Below are positions 8,951 through 17,848 of a stretch of DNA of 64,000 nt, piece by piece. Origin of the DNA: Nitrospira japonica (GTDB lineage Bacteria; Nitrospirota; Nitrospiria; Nitrospirales; Nitrospiraceae). Under the pieces are notes generated by a model, which had not been told where the DNA came from, searched no databases, and worked only from the letters and a program-made list of their open reading frames with translations. Within the stretch, counting starts at the first letter, position 1, and every line of letters begins with the position of its first letter. The position numbers and the translations under genes were made by a program. The stretch covers positions 2,110,876-2,174,875 of the forward strand of contig NZ_LT828648.1 in the NCBI RefSeq assembly GCF_900169565.1, written 5' to 3'.

Positions 8951-10885
8951 ATGACAAAGATGCCAGGTAACCCGAAGACTGACAATCATGTGACGTTGCT
9001 CAGCATGGATGATGTGTACCTCTTCAATGAAGGGACGCACTTTCATCTCTACGATAAATTGGGGGCACATCTTATCCAGCATGGCGGAACTGCTGGAGTG
9101 CATTTCGCGCTATGGGCGCCAAACGCTCAAGAAGTGTCAGTCATAGGTACATTCAATGACTGGAAAAAAGGCAGGCACGTCCTGACTCCTGTGCGAGAAT
9201 CTGGCGTGTGGGAAGGGTTTGTTCCGGATATTGGCAAGGGCATGCTCTATAAATTTCACATTGTGTCACGGACCGGCGGGTACGAGGTGGACAAAACAGA
9301 CCCCTTCGCGATTTTCAACGAAACTCCTCCTAAGACGGCATCGATCGTATGGGATTTGGACTATGAGTGGCGCGACAGTCAGTGGATGGCCAACCGCCGG
9401 AAACACAATGCATTGAATGCTCCAATTTCCATCTATGAGATGCATCTGGGGTCGTGGAAACGAGTGCCGGAGGATGGAAACCGCTCTCTGACGTACCGCG
9501 AGTTGGCGACGACATTGCCGGAATACGTGAAGAGCATGGGCTTCACGCATGTGCAATTTCTGCCGATCATGGATCATCCTTTCTTTGGCTCGTGGGGATA
9601 TCAAGTCACTGGTTACTTTGCGCCGACCGGGAATTACGGGACTCCACAGGAGTTCATGTATTTAATCGATGAACTCCATCGATATGGTATCGGAGTCATC
9701 CTCGATTGGGTGCCGTCTCATTTTCCCACGGACGGTCATGGGTTGAGTTTTTTCGACGGTACTCACCTTTACGAGCATGAGGACCCCCGCCAGGGATTCC
9801 ATCCTGACTGGAACACCTGCATCTTCAATTACGGGCGCAACGAAGTGCGAAGTTTTCTTATCAGCAGTGCGCTGTTCTGGCTGGAAAAGTATCATGTCGA
9901 CGGACTGCGTGTGGATGCGGTCGCGTCGATGCTCTATTTGGACTATTCACGAAAAGAGGGCCAGTGGATCGCGAATCGATATGGAGGCCGTGAAAATCTG
10001 GACGCCATCGAGTTTTTGCGCAGACTGAATGAGGAGATCTATCGGGCCTATCCCGACGTTCAGACTGTCGCTGAGGAATCAACCGCCTGGCCCATGGTGT
10101 CCAGGCCAACCTATGTCGGGGGATTGGGGTTTGGCCTCAAATGGGACATGGGTTGGATGCATGACACACTGGAGTACTTCAAGCAGGATACGCTTTTCAG
10201 AAAATACCATCACAACAAGCTTACCTTTCGCACGATGTATGCATTCTTCGAAAACTTTGTGTTGCCGCTGTCTCATGACGAAGTGGTCTACGGAAAAGCA
10301 TCTCTGCTCGGAAGAATGCCCGGGAATGAATGGCAGCAATTCGCCAATCTCAGACTTCTCTTTGGATACATGTTTGGCCAGCCTGCGAAAAAGCTCTTGT
10401 TCATGGGTGGCGAATTTGGCCAACGCAGAGAATGGGGCCATGATACAGCGCTTGACTGGGAATTAACTCAATACGATCAGCATCGCAATATTCAACGCTG
10501 GGTTGCCGATTTGAACCATCTCTATCAGCGCGAGTCCGCACTTCATGCGCGTGATCTGAATTCGGGCGGGTTTGAATGGATCGATTGCAACGACGCCGAG
10601 TCCAGTGTGATCAGCTTCATTCGAAAAGATGGATCTTCTGACGACCTGATCCTCATTGTGTGCAACTTCACCCCAATCCCACGGAGGAATTATCGCCTTG
10701 GAGTTCCTTGCGGAGGCTCTTGGAGGGAACTCCTGAACAGCGATGCCACACAGTATGGAGGGAGCGGTTGGGGTAACTTTGGGGGCGTGACGGCGGTTCC
10801 CATTCCTTTGCATGGCCGGACTCATTCCGTCACATTGGCATTACCCCCATTATCCAGCCTATTTTTTAAACACGATTCCCGCTGA
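8951..10885 (+). CDS. glgB: 1,4-alpha-glucan branching enzyme GlgB
   Basis: Introduces alpha-1,6 branches into linear glucan. An N-terminal CBM48 domain (FALWAPNAQEVSVIGTFNDW) precedes a GH13_9 barrel with EMHLGSWKR, the nucleophile Asp322 in LRVDAVASM, the acid/base Glu in AEESTAWP (residues 375-376) and LPLSHDEVVYGK. The 644-residue length and C-terminal all-beta domain are normal, although the extra N-terminal N1 domain of some GlgB proteins is missing. I chose ATG 8951; GTG 8924 is in frame but has a poorer ribosome site. It ends the operon: what follows is non-coding and then the left end of a mobile element. Confidence 0.95.
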   Translation: MTKMPGNPKTDNHVTLLSMDDVYLFNEGTHFHLYDKLGAHLIQHGGTAGVHFALWAPNAQEVSVIGTFNDWKKGRHVLTPVRESGVWEGFVPDIGKGMLYKFHIVSRTGGYEVDKTDPFAIFNETPPKTASIVWDLDYEWRDSQWMANRRKHNALNAPISIYEMHLGSWKRVPEDGNRSLTYRELATTLPEYVKSMGFTHVQFLPIMDHPFFGSWGYQVTGYFAPTGNYGTPQEFMYLIDELHRYGIGVILDWVPSHFPTDGHGLSFFDGTHLYEHEDPRQGFHPDWNTCIFNYGRNEVRSFLISSALFWLEKYHVDGLRVDAVASMLYLDYSRKEGQWIANRYGGRENLDAIEFLRRLNEEIYRAYPDVQTVAEESTAWPMVSRPTYVGGLGFGLKWDMGWMHDTLEYFKQDTLFRKYHHNKLTFRTMYAFFENFVLPLSHDEVVYGKASLLGRMPGNEWQQFANLRLLFGYMFGQPAKKLLFMGGEFGQRREWGHDTALDWELTQYDQHRNIQRWVADLNHLYQRESALHARDLNSGGFEWIDCNDAESSVISFIRKDGSSDDLILIVCNFTPIPRRNYRLGVPCGGSWRELLNSDATQYGGSGWGNFGGVTAVPIPLHGRTHSVTLALPPLSSLFFKHDSR

Positions 10886-11015
10886 CATTGCTCGAGATGA
10901 GGGTGGTTTGCCTTGCTCTTCTGTGAGCCAATTACGGAAGGGGCAACGAGAATGTCGGTTTACTGCAACGGGGACATGCGACCGGCTATTGATGGGGATA
11001 AAGGTTGTCGACGAA

Positions 11016-11029
11016 TTTGGTGGAGGGCA
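11016..11029 (+). repeat. Proposed left attachment core (attL)
   Basis: The 14 bases TTTGGTGGAGGGCA are identical to 26789-26802 and in the same orientation. They include the complement of the tRNA-Ala 3' end (CCA plus acceptor bases), so an excised chromosome would still have a complete tRNA. The codon phase is the same in both copies, which supports their being recombination cores. Confidence 0.7.
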
Positions 11030-11102
11030 CCCGCTGCCTGACTTATTTCGGCCCACAATCCTGGTAAAACTGCTACAACACCGCAGGGAATCTACAGGGT
11101 AA
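11016..11102 (+). pseudogene. Stranded C-terminal coding segment of the serine integrase
   Basis: Starting in the repeat in phase TTT GGT GGA GGG CA, this frame is open to TAA 11100-11102 and encodes FGGGHPLPDLFRPTILVKLL followed by QHRRESTG. The integrase at 25127 reads KNKFGGGQGS and stops inside the tRNA. Recombination between the two repeats in the circular form would replace the QGS tail with this longer one, giving a protein of about 582 residues. There is no separate start here, so in the integrated state it is a silent fragment. Confidence 0.6.
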
Positions 11103-11117
11103 TTAAACTGTCATCCT

Positions 11118-11348
11118 TCAGACGTCAATGTCACGGACATGCTGGTATCCCGTAAGGGATTGCACAACTTTAATGGCATCCTCCATGTTGTGTTTGTCTC
11201 TTACGTCGAAGCATCTAACCTTTCGCTTCGCGAACTGAGCCTTATTGACTCTACTGACATGGTCACTGTCGTCAATAAGGGGTCCAGCTATAGAAAACAC
11301 CTTTTTGTCGTCATCGACAATGGCAAGGTAGATTGGCGCCTGTTTCAT
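11118..11348 (-). pseudogene. Possible response-regulator N-terminal remnant
   Basis: The reverse-strand frame begins MKQAPIYLAIVDDDKKV, which resembles the beta1 strand and acidic pocket of a receiver domain. The remaining roughly 60 residues do not follow the receiver pattern, although a CFDVRDKHNM stretch lies near where the phosphorylated Asp would be. At 76 residues it is much shorter than a receiver domain. It may be a decayed gene or a chance frame. Confidence 0.25.
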
Positions 11349-11582
11349 AGAGTGTCGAGCATTTCTGAAGCGAGCGGTTAATATTCCCTCCCAAGGCTTC
11401 TTTAATAAGTAGATTTAGGAAGCTTTCCGTAGGCACACTATAAATTAAACTCTTTAAAACTAGTAGGGGAGTCATATGGATTCCTTTCCGCCAACTGTTC
11501 CGAATGACGATGCAGTCCACCTCATAGGAATGAAGGGTTACTGTAGGCGCCCATCAATCAGATAGGTGTGGAATGCAACTGA

Positions 11583-11666
11583 GGTAAGGCATTCTGGCGG
11601 AATTTATTTCGTCCCACAGGTCTTGTGAAATTGCTACAGCTAGAATCTTCCAAGCGTATGGCCTGA
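11583..11666 (+). pseudogene. Second, diverged integrase C-terminal remnant
   Basis: This frame reads GKAFWRNLFRPTGLVKLLQ and ends in TGA. It shares the LFRPTxLVKLLQ peptide with the fragment at 11016-11102. Of the 12 codons of that peptide, six are identical, five differ synonymously and one changes the residue (Ile to Gly), which is a pattern of protein-level constraint. The best explanation is the end of a related integrase from another element inserted at the same place. No attachment repeat was found beside it. Confidence 0.45.
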
Positions 11667-11781
11667 GGAATGCGCCGAATTTTCATGGACGGTTAGTCAG
11701 GGGTAAAGCTTGTTAATCACCAGACAGAGACACCAATAGAGACTTCAGCGAGCAAAGACGTATTGCTGTTCTTCTCGCATC

Positions 11782-12822
11782 TCAAGAGGGGATATCCATG
11801 ATGTGATGTGGAACAACGCTTGCGAATTCAGGGATTCCATTCTGCATGTCCCACACATGAAGATGGTGTTCATAGTCTATATCCCACCTAATGGCTTTAT
11901 CAGTGCCTCTCCGAACAGTACAACTTGCGCCGCCGCTGTCCCTTCGCAAGGCATGGGATTTCTGCAAATTGCGTCTGAGTAGGACATCTAAAATAGTACT
12001 CATTAATTTCTGGGTTTTACCTGTACTCGAAAGCACGCCAGAGTCTCGCACTGAAGTAAGAAATTCGTTTCCTATCCTAAACGGTGGCGTATCCTCCATG
12101 GTGGCCTTTAAACCTGCGCTAATCGATTCCTTCACCCAAGCGATTCTAATCGATCGTGCGACGCTTTCCTGATCAAAGGCGGTTGATATCAGTTCACATT
12201 CATCAAGTGCGCAAACCAAGGAGAGGTGGTCATCGCAGATGATGATGCTTTCCTTCAGAGAAAGTGGGGTATTTACATGGGTTGTTGCTGAAGTAAATTC
12301 GATCAAATCTATGTCTGCATGAACAGCGGCCTCGGAGACATTGTTTGGCCGAGTTGCCACCGCGAGGACATGATTCGAGCGGTTACGATCCAAATGTCTT
12401 AGATGTATTGAGAGAATAACTAATAATCTTGTTAGTTCATCGTGGAAAGGGTCGTTCGTCCCTGCTGAGTGAATCGGAGGTGTGCATTGAAACTTAGTCC
12501 ATGACGCATCTTGTATTCCCGTCTCGGCTTCCAATGCCATTGATTTGGTTAAAATAAATGTCACCACACTTGCTATATCGTTTATGGAATATTCCCGAAT
12601 TCCAAAACTCTGGAATGATTTACTTAGATCCTCACGATTCGGATAGGAATTTGATGCAGCAAGAACCTCGTGTGAGCGTAATGAAATGCAGAGAGCTACC
12701 CAGTTAGCATTTAGAATGCTGCTCCACTCCAAGAGCTTACGTAGATACTCTTCGAAGGAATTGCGACCCAAGAGAGGATCAGGCACGGCGAGCACGCCTG
12801 GATGCAACGTCACTCTAGGCAT
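11782..12822 (-). CDS. Unrecognised partner protein of the AAA ATPase
   Basis: A 346-residue protein I cannot assign. Start ATG 12822 overlaps the end of the ATPase gene by 8 bases, so the two are almost certainly co-translated. The N terminus, MPRVTLHPGVLAVPDPLL, opens a soluble alpha/beta protein with no signal peptide or membrane segment. The C terminus has a conspicuous motif-like stretch, HALRRDSGG, then TVRRGTDKAIRWDIDYEHHL and HVWDMQNGIPEFASVV. Clustered His, Asp and Arg residues there would suit a catalytic or nucleic-acid-binding site, but no known nuclease motif is clear. In two-gene ATPase modules of defence islands the second gene is often the effector; that role is inference. Confidence 0.75.
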   Translation of the reverse strand: MPRVTLHPGVLAVPDPLLGRNSFEEYLRKLLEWSSILNANWVALCISLRSHEVLAASNSYPNREDLSKSFQSFGIREYSINDIASVVTFILTKSMALEAETGIQDASWTKFQCTPPIHSAGTNDPFHDELTRLLVILSIHLRHLDRNRSNHVLAVATRPNNVSEAAVHADIDLIEFTSATTHVNTPLSLKESIIICDDHLSLVCALDECELISTAFDQESVARSIRIAWVKESISAGLKATMEDTPPFRIGNEFLTSVRDSGVLSSTGKTQKLMSTILDVLLRRNLQKSHALRRDSGGASCTVRRGTDKAIRWDIDYEHHLHVWDMQNGIPEFASVVPHHIMDIPS

Positions 12823-14692
12823 TCTTGCGGTCAATCCCGAGTCGCTTAGCCATTGCCGCGCGTAATATTTGCTCAGCTTCTCGAGGTGATTCGTCGAAGA
12901 AGCCGTGTGGCCAGTCATCAATGGCGCCGTACCTGTTGATACGAAGCTCACGATACTTCGACCGTCCCTCCTCGTTCTCAACAAAATAGACACGCATGAG
13001 GTTAGAGAGTTTGTCATCAGTGTCCACGGCGGCGCGGTATCTGAGCCTATTAATTAAATACTCGCTATGTGTTTCAACAATGCACTGTTTCTGAAGTAAC
13101 GCCATAGATAGCATGAAGTCCGCTAATAATGACTGGACCTTTGGATTGAGGTGAATTTCAGGTTGTTCAAAGACTAGAACCGATCCGCTGTCTGCCAAGA
13201 GTGACATGACAAGAATGGGGAGGACTTGACTAACACCTACACCCACATGAGAAAGGTTGTGAAGATCTTGGGCTCCTCCTGTCGCTACCTGAAGTTCATG
13301 GCCGAATATCCCTCGATCCCGGGTTCGAAACTGAGTTACGACGGTCAGATAGCTTAACCAGTCCTGGATAGCGTCTTTGAGAGCAGCAATCTTTGGTTCC
13401 ATTGCTGTCCCGGGTTTTTTGAAGCAAGAGGATGGGATGTAGCGAATAGGCGAGTTCTTGTAAAGATCAAGTACTGCCGCCGTGTGTTGTCCTTTCAATC
13501 CTACATCACTTGGGTCGGTAACACCTTCCATGGGATACACTGCTTTGGGCTCATCTCTAAGAGGTCCCAAATACTTGAATGCCTCTGAAAAGAGCATTCT
13601 GATCTGATGGTGTATTCCTGAAAGTTCCTCGCCAAGTGGGAAGGAAGTGAGAGTTCTATTCGCGGATGAATTGCCTTTCGAAAGCTGTATCAATTCCTCT
13701 TCGTGTGGTTCGACCAAGGCTCTAAATCGTCTCTGTCCAAAGTAGGAAATAGATTTGAGGAGATTGCTAGGTGTGAGTTCCTGATGAAGCTCCTGTAGTG
13801 AAGCCTCTAATCGCCTTGATCGGACTTCGGTCAAATCAGGAACTTTGAGCTGTGCTCCGCTATTTAGAATGTCTCTCAACTTCTCGAGAAATGGGATTGA
13901 GAGATATGGAGCATCATCTTCGTCGAAGGTCGCTGGTTCTTCTGATGAAAAGTTATTGACGATTTGCTTCGCATACTCTTCGACGCTGTCGTAAGCCATG
14001 GATAGGGATGTTGGTAAAAAATGTGAAAGATGTGCTCCAACAGCCTTGCTCCTTATTGGAAGTCTGAACCCAAATCGGCGAGATTTAAAGGACTTGGGCT
14101 CAACAACCTCGTATGCCAAAGCTATGAGTTCATTAGGAGGTACAGACTTAGAGTTCAGACCGAGTTCCTTTATGCGGTCTTCAATTGGCTTGTTAAGTCT
14201 TCTAAGTACAACGCTATTTGCTTCAGGAGCATCGGCTATTCGAGCGGACATCCTGCAGTATGTCAAGAGTGGTTGCAGTTGAAGTATCTCCTTTGACTCA
14301 TCCTTTGCTTCAGCGGAGAAAGCAAAGTCACAGTCAACGGTTGCGCCTGACAGTTCTGGCCGGCGAAGAATTCGTCTACCCTTGACGATCTCTCCCCTCC
14401 CCGTTACCCGTTGCTCAGTAAACTCTAAGGTGAACCCGATGGATATATCTTTCTTCCCACTATTGCTTGATGCAAGATCCTCAAAGGTCCCCAACCTAGT
14501 AATGTGACCATTCAGCACGATCGGTTTGGAGAATACTTGATTGTCGATTGTCTGTGTGACGAGAAGCATTGACTGAATAAATGTACTCTTGCCAGAGCTA
14601 TTTGCCCCGGCGAATACCGTCAAAGGAAGAAAGCTAAGTTCTGTTGGGTCATACACTGATTTGAAATTGTGCAGACGCCATTTTTGGATCAT
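12815..14692 (-). CDS. AAA15-family ATPase with DUF3696-like C terminus
   Basis: A 625-residue ABC/SMC-type ATPase. The N terminus reads WRLHNFKSVYDPTELSFLPL, followed by Walker A GANSSGKST at about residues 29-37. The C-terminal half has a signature-like region HVGVGVSQVLPI, Walker B VLVFEQPEIHLNP, the switch motif VETHSEYLINRL, and a WPHGFFDESPREAEQ ending typical of DUF3696 ATPases. The central region is helical. Start ATG 14692 is preceded by GAGG. The overlapping downstream gene makes a two-gene ATPase/partner unit. Such ATPases commonly act as sensors or regulators in antiphage modules, but no specific named system is recognised here. Confidence 0.85.
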   Translation of the reverse strand: MIQKWRLHNFKSVYDPTELSFLPLTVFAGANSSGKSTFIQSMLLVTQTIDNQVFSKPIVLNGHITRLGTFEDLASSNSGKKDISIGFTLEFTEQRVTGRGEIVKGRRILRRPELSGATVDCDFAFSAEAKDESKEILQLQPLLTYCRMSARIADAPEANSVVLRRLNKPIEDRIKELGLNSKSVPPNELIALAYEVVEPKSFKSRRFGFRLPIRSKAVGAHLSHFLPTSLSMAYDSVEEYAKQIVNNFSSEEPATFDEDDAPYLSIPFLEKLRDILNSGAQLKVPDLTEVRSRRLEASLQELHQELTPSNLLKSISYFGQRRFRALVEPHEEELIQLSKGNSSANRTLTSFPLGEELSGIHHQIRMLFSEAFKYLGPLRDEPKAVYPMEGVTDPSDVGLKGQHTAAVLDLYKNSPIRYIPSSCFKKPGTAMEPKIAALKDAIQDWLSYLTVVTQFRTRDRGIFGHELQVATGGAQDLHNLSHVGVGVSQVLPILVMSLLADSGSVLVFEQPEIHLNPKVQSLLADFMLSMALLQKQCIVETHSEYLINRLRYRAAVDTDDKLSNLMRVYFVENEEGRSKYRELRINRYGAIDDWPHGFFDESPREAEQILRAAMAKRLGIDRKNA

Positions 14693-14746
14693 CAAAAGCC
14701 TCGGGAGTTAAATGCTTTTGCCGTCAAGGATCGTGATAACACGTGG

Positions 14747-15433
14747 CTACGCTACCATACCAAAAGAGAGTGGGTAGGTCCACGGATTGGATTGCCTGGA
14801 AAGGCATGCCGATCGAAATGCTTCGCACATGGGACGTTTAAAAGGCTCGTGCGAGGGTTGCGAATTAATTGAAGCAGCTAAGATTTGGTGAGAAATTGAA
14901 TTGTGTCTTAACGGAACCAGGTCGGATTGGTTCAGTCTTTGCCCATGTCTTGTCTTACGATATATCCACGGTGGAGTCGGGCTTGGATCGATCCATAAGC
15001 CTTTTTTGGCATCACGTGCCTCTTGTTCCAGTCTTTGTAACTCCGAGTTTGCCGGGGAATATTTGCGATACCACCAGCACCACCCTTCCTTAACTAGTTT
15101 GTGATTGATATTCGTCCCATCGGTCAACATTACGTCGGCAAGAGTGCGTCCGTATCTGTCGACACCATACCTATCTAGAGTCACATCTTTACCGTAGATG
15201 AGTGTCGCGGCAGCCTGCTTTGCTTTCTTACCGTAGGCTTGTCCTCTCTCGGGACAATCAATCCCGATCAGGCGAATGCGCACGATACGGCGATCTTGTA
15301 GGACTTCGATTGTGTCACCGTCAATAATGCTCACCACTTTTGCCGAATTGTTTGCAGTAACAGAAGAGATAGCAAGTGTAGGCAGCAGGAAGGGGCAGGC
15401 GAGGAATAGGGATTTTAGGAAATTTAAAAACAT
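14747..15433 (-). CDS. Secreted thermonuclease-family (SNase-like) nuclease, unusual C-terminal tail
   Basis: An N-terminal signal peptide (FLACPFLLPTLAISSVTA) is followed by a staphylococcal-nuclease fold: VVSIIDGDTIEVL, RIRLIGIDCPERGQAYG with the catalytic Arg and Glu, and DRYGRTLADV with the second Arg. A paralogue at 55746 shares the core up to PPWxYRK. After that point this protein has about 60 residues of basic, Cys-containing sequence with no counterpart in the paralogue, so the tail may come from a recombination or frameshift. It lies 54 bases upstream of the ATPase gene on the same strand and could be co-transcribed with it. Confidence 0.85.
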   Translation of the reverse strand: MFLNFLKSLFLACPFLLPTLAISSVTANNSAKVVSIIDGDTIEVLQDRRIVRIRLIGIDCPERGQAYGKKAKQAAATLIYGKDVTLDRYGVDRYGRTLADVMLTDGTNINHKLVKEGWCWWYRKYSPANSELQRLEQEARDAKKGLWIDPSPTPPWIYRKTRHGQRLNQSDLVPLRHNSISHQILAASINSQPSHEPFKRPMCEAFRSACLSRQSNPWTYPLSFGMVA

Positions 15434-15590
15434 TCAATAGTCCTGTAACTACTTGATAGTGCTAATGAATGATTGTGTTGTCGGAAAATGCACGTATTTG
15501 TCACCTCAAGAGGGTTATTGAAAAAGCTGAATCTCACAAGATAGGCTGCGCCGACAATCGGCAAAGTTACTTACCTAGTAGGTCTTTTGT

Positions 15591-17018
15591 ATGGGGATAC
15601 GCCAGTGGCTTGTTGACCATCTCAATAAACCAAGAACCAACGTTGTTGCATCAATTCTAGAATTCCCAGCGATCGACATTGATGGAATGACTAAGAGACT
15701 GAATCTGAAAAGACTTGCAAAGGAAAAGGGAGAGCAGGGTATTCCCAGGCCGGATAATGAGACTTTCGATGCGACAGAACATTCCATTATCAGTGAGATT
15801 GAGACAGAGGGAAAAATACAATTTAACAAGTACCTTGAGCACCAAAAAACTTACGCTGAGAGGGCTGGAGATGCGAGTGCAAGTGGTCTCCTCATCAAGA
15901 TTAGCTCTGCAGCCGGGGACGCCATAACAAATTTCGAGCGTAAGACCCATGTCGGTACTGGGGATCTTTACGCGAGTAAGCGCGATGTTATGCAATCGGA
16001 CGCTGAGCTCACGACGTTCAAAAATCTTCATGCACTGACTCGCCCTCCTCACGATTTGGGATCACGTACCTACAAGATCGGGATTCTCATACTTATCCTG
16101 GCAATCGAGTCAGTTCTCAATGGCTTCTTTCTAGCGAAAGGGCATGAGTTCGGTCTAATTGGTGGAGTTTCTCAGGCTCTAATCATTGCAGGGATCAATG
16201 TATTCGGAGGAGCAGCCGTTGGAAGATTAGTCTTACCATGGCTCAATCATCGCAACTTGAATGCGCGAGCCGTGGCTACAGTCGCAACACTTGGCTACCT
16301 GTTTATTGATGTTGGGTTTAATCTAGCGGTTGCCCACTATAGAAATGCCGTTGCCACGGATCCCTTTGAGGCCTCCGCAGTAGCCTACCGTTCTCTCCTC
16401 GCAGACCCATTAGGGCTGAATGACTTGCAGTCCTGGCTCTTGTTCTTGGTCGGATTCTTATTTTCAAACGTGGCACTCTACGATGGTTTTCGTATGGATG
16501 ATCCGTACCCCGGATATGGCCGACGTATGAGGCAAAACCTTCAAGCTTTGGACGATTACAACGATCTCAAGGAGCAGTTGCTTGGTGAGTTAGATGAGAT
16601 AAAGACGTCGGCCGAAGAAGAAATTGACGAAACCGTTCGAGATATTGGAACGAAGCAAGGAGAATTTGACTATATCGTCCGAAAAAGTCAGGCGTTACGG
16701 ACGAATATGCTTCAACATTTCATGCATCTTGGACTGGCCGGGAATACATTGCTGAGATTTTATCGCGAAGAGAACATGCGACATCGTCCTGCACATTCGC
16801 CTTCACCTGCTCGATTTAATCAACAATGGAAATACGAGCCACCCCCTCTAGCCGGCGAAGATGTGTCACCAGCAGATCCGGAGGTTTCCAGAAGTGTGAG
16901 TGTGCAGGCTTTGGAGGAGGCTAAGAAGCAGAGGGAAGCGTTACACAACAACTATCGTAAAGCGTGTGACGAGTATAAGCGCATTGATGACCTGGTGGAG
17001 CCTTCGACAGTGCTATGA
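15591..17018 (+). CDS. Four-helix membrane protein, first gene of a motor-like operon
   Basis: A 475-residue protein I recognise only as a conserved companion of MotA/MotB-like genes. About 155 cytoplasmic, mostly helical residues (beginning GIRQWLVDHLNKPRTNVV) precede four predicted membrane segments near residues 160-183, 187-212, 228-248 and 279-298. A charged coiled coil follows from about 320 to 400, then a Pro-rich linker and a second short coiled coil. No enzymatic motif is visible. The stop overlaps the next start by 4 bases. It probably assembles with the three downstream envelope proteins. Confidence 0.8.
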   Translation: MGIRQWLVDHLNKPRTNVVASILEFPAIDIDGMTKRLNLKRLAKEKGEQGIPRPDNETFDATEHSIISEIETEGKIQFNKYLEHQKTYAERAGDASASGLLIKISSAAGDAITNFERKTHVGTGDLYASKRDVMQSDAELTTFKNLHALTRPPHDLGSRTYKIGILILILAIESVLNGFFLAKGHEFGLIGGVSQALIIAGINVFGGAAVGRLVLPWLNHRNLNARAVATVATLGYLFIDVGFNLAVAHYRNAVATDPFEASAVAYRSLLADPLGLNDLQSWLLFLVGFLFSNVALYDGFRMDDPYPGYGRRMRQNLQALDDYNDLKEQLLGELDEIKTSAEEEIDETVRDIGTKQGEFDYIVRKSQALRTNMLQHFMHLGLAGNTLLRFYREENMRHRPAHSPSPARFNQQWKYEPPPLAGEDVSPADPEVSRSVSVQALEEAKKQREALHNNYRKACDEYKRIDDLVEPSTVL

Positions 17019-17836
17019 GGCGCCACTCGAAACGTAGCACCCGGCAGGATAAGAACCGGTTGTTGGGATGGGTCTATGGTGGGATAGGAGTTGTCATCAT
17101 CTGCGGAATCATCACCGCCGCCGTGCTCCTAAATCTTCACAGGAAGGAAACGGACCCCGTCACAGGCTGTCCGAAGGACGGTTACGAAAGCATTACATCT
17201 GTTCTTGTTGACCTTACAGACCCAATCAACCCCGTTCAGGAGGCTGCGCTTCAAAATGCGCTTCTCAAAGTGCGTGATGAAGTTCCAAAGTATGGCCGAC
17301 TTGAAATCTATCCCTTGAAACCCACCATAACTACAGCAATAGAGCCGCTGTTCTTCGGGTGCAGCCCTGGCAGTGGACGTGACGAAGATAACGGGTTTTA
17401 TGGGAACCCTGAGCTAGCAAATCGCCGTTGGAAGCGGATGTTCGCGGACAAAGTTGATGCGGTAATTAACGAACTGCAGAAACTCCCACCGCAGCAGAAT
17501 TCGCCACTTCTTGAGGGCCTGCAATCTGTGGCTGTCACCTCATTGGGATCGCCTCTCGCCGCAAATGCCTCCACAAAACGGATTCTTCTTCTTTCTGACA
17601 TGATTCATCACACTCCAGAATTATCGATGTACAAAGGGGCTCCTGACTTTGTGCAGTTTAAGAGCACGCAGTACTACCCAAGAATTAAGCCGACCTTGCG
17701 TGGTGCTCAAGTCGATGTCTTCCTTATTGTTCGCGACACGCAAAAGCATGTGCAGCAGCCTCCTTTGTATAAGTTTTGGGTCGAATTTATGAACGCGAGC
17801 GGAGGGTTTCTTCAAAACTGGGAACCGCTCCAATAG
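17015..17836 (+). CDS. Membrane-anchored vWA-like periplasmic protein of the motor operon
   Basis: A basic N terminus is followed by one membrane helix (about residues 18-41) and a periplasmic domain of roughly 225 residues. That domain has a von Willebrand A-like start, SVLVDLTDPINPVQ (about 62-75), resembling a partly conserved metal-ion-dependent adhesion site, and a central strand RILLLSDMIHH with a second Asp. Two Cys residues (GCPKDG and FGCSPGS) could form a disulfide. It overlaps the previous gene (ATGA). A vWA sensor or adhesion module attached to a proton-channel pair is not part of the Zorya types I know. Function is unknown. Confidence 0.78.
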   Translation: MRRHSKRSTRQDKNRLLGWVYGGIGVVIICGIITAAVLLNLHRKETDPVTGCPKDGYESITSVLVDLTDPINPVQEAALQNALLKVRDEVPKYGRLEIYPLKPTITTAIEPLFFGCSPGSGRDEDNGFYGNPELANRRWKRMFADKVDAVINELQKLPPQQNSPLLEGLQSVAVTSLGSPLAANASTKRILLLSDMIHHTPELSMYKGAPDFVQFKSTQYYPRIKPTLRGAQVDVFLIVRDTQKHVQQPPLYKFWVEFMNASGGFLQNWEPLQ

Positions 17837-17848
17837 GTATTGACAATA

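Larger units (their letters stand above)
10886..11781. other. Non-coding junction of operon and mobile element, with gene remnants
   Basis: No intact gene is supported in these nearly 900 bases. They hold the proposed left attachment repeat, a stranded integrase 3' end, a second diverged copy of the same 3' end, and a short reverse frame resembling the start of a receiver domain. The rest shows no recognisable promoter, RNA gene or repeat. Confidence 0.7.
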
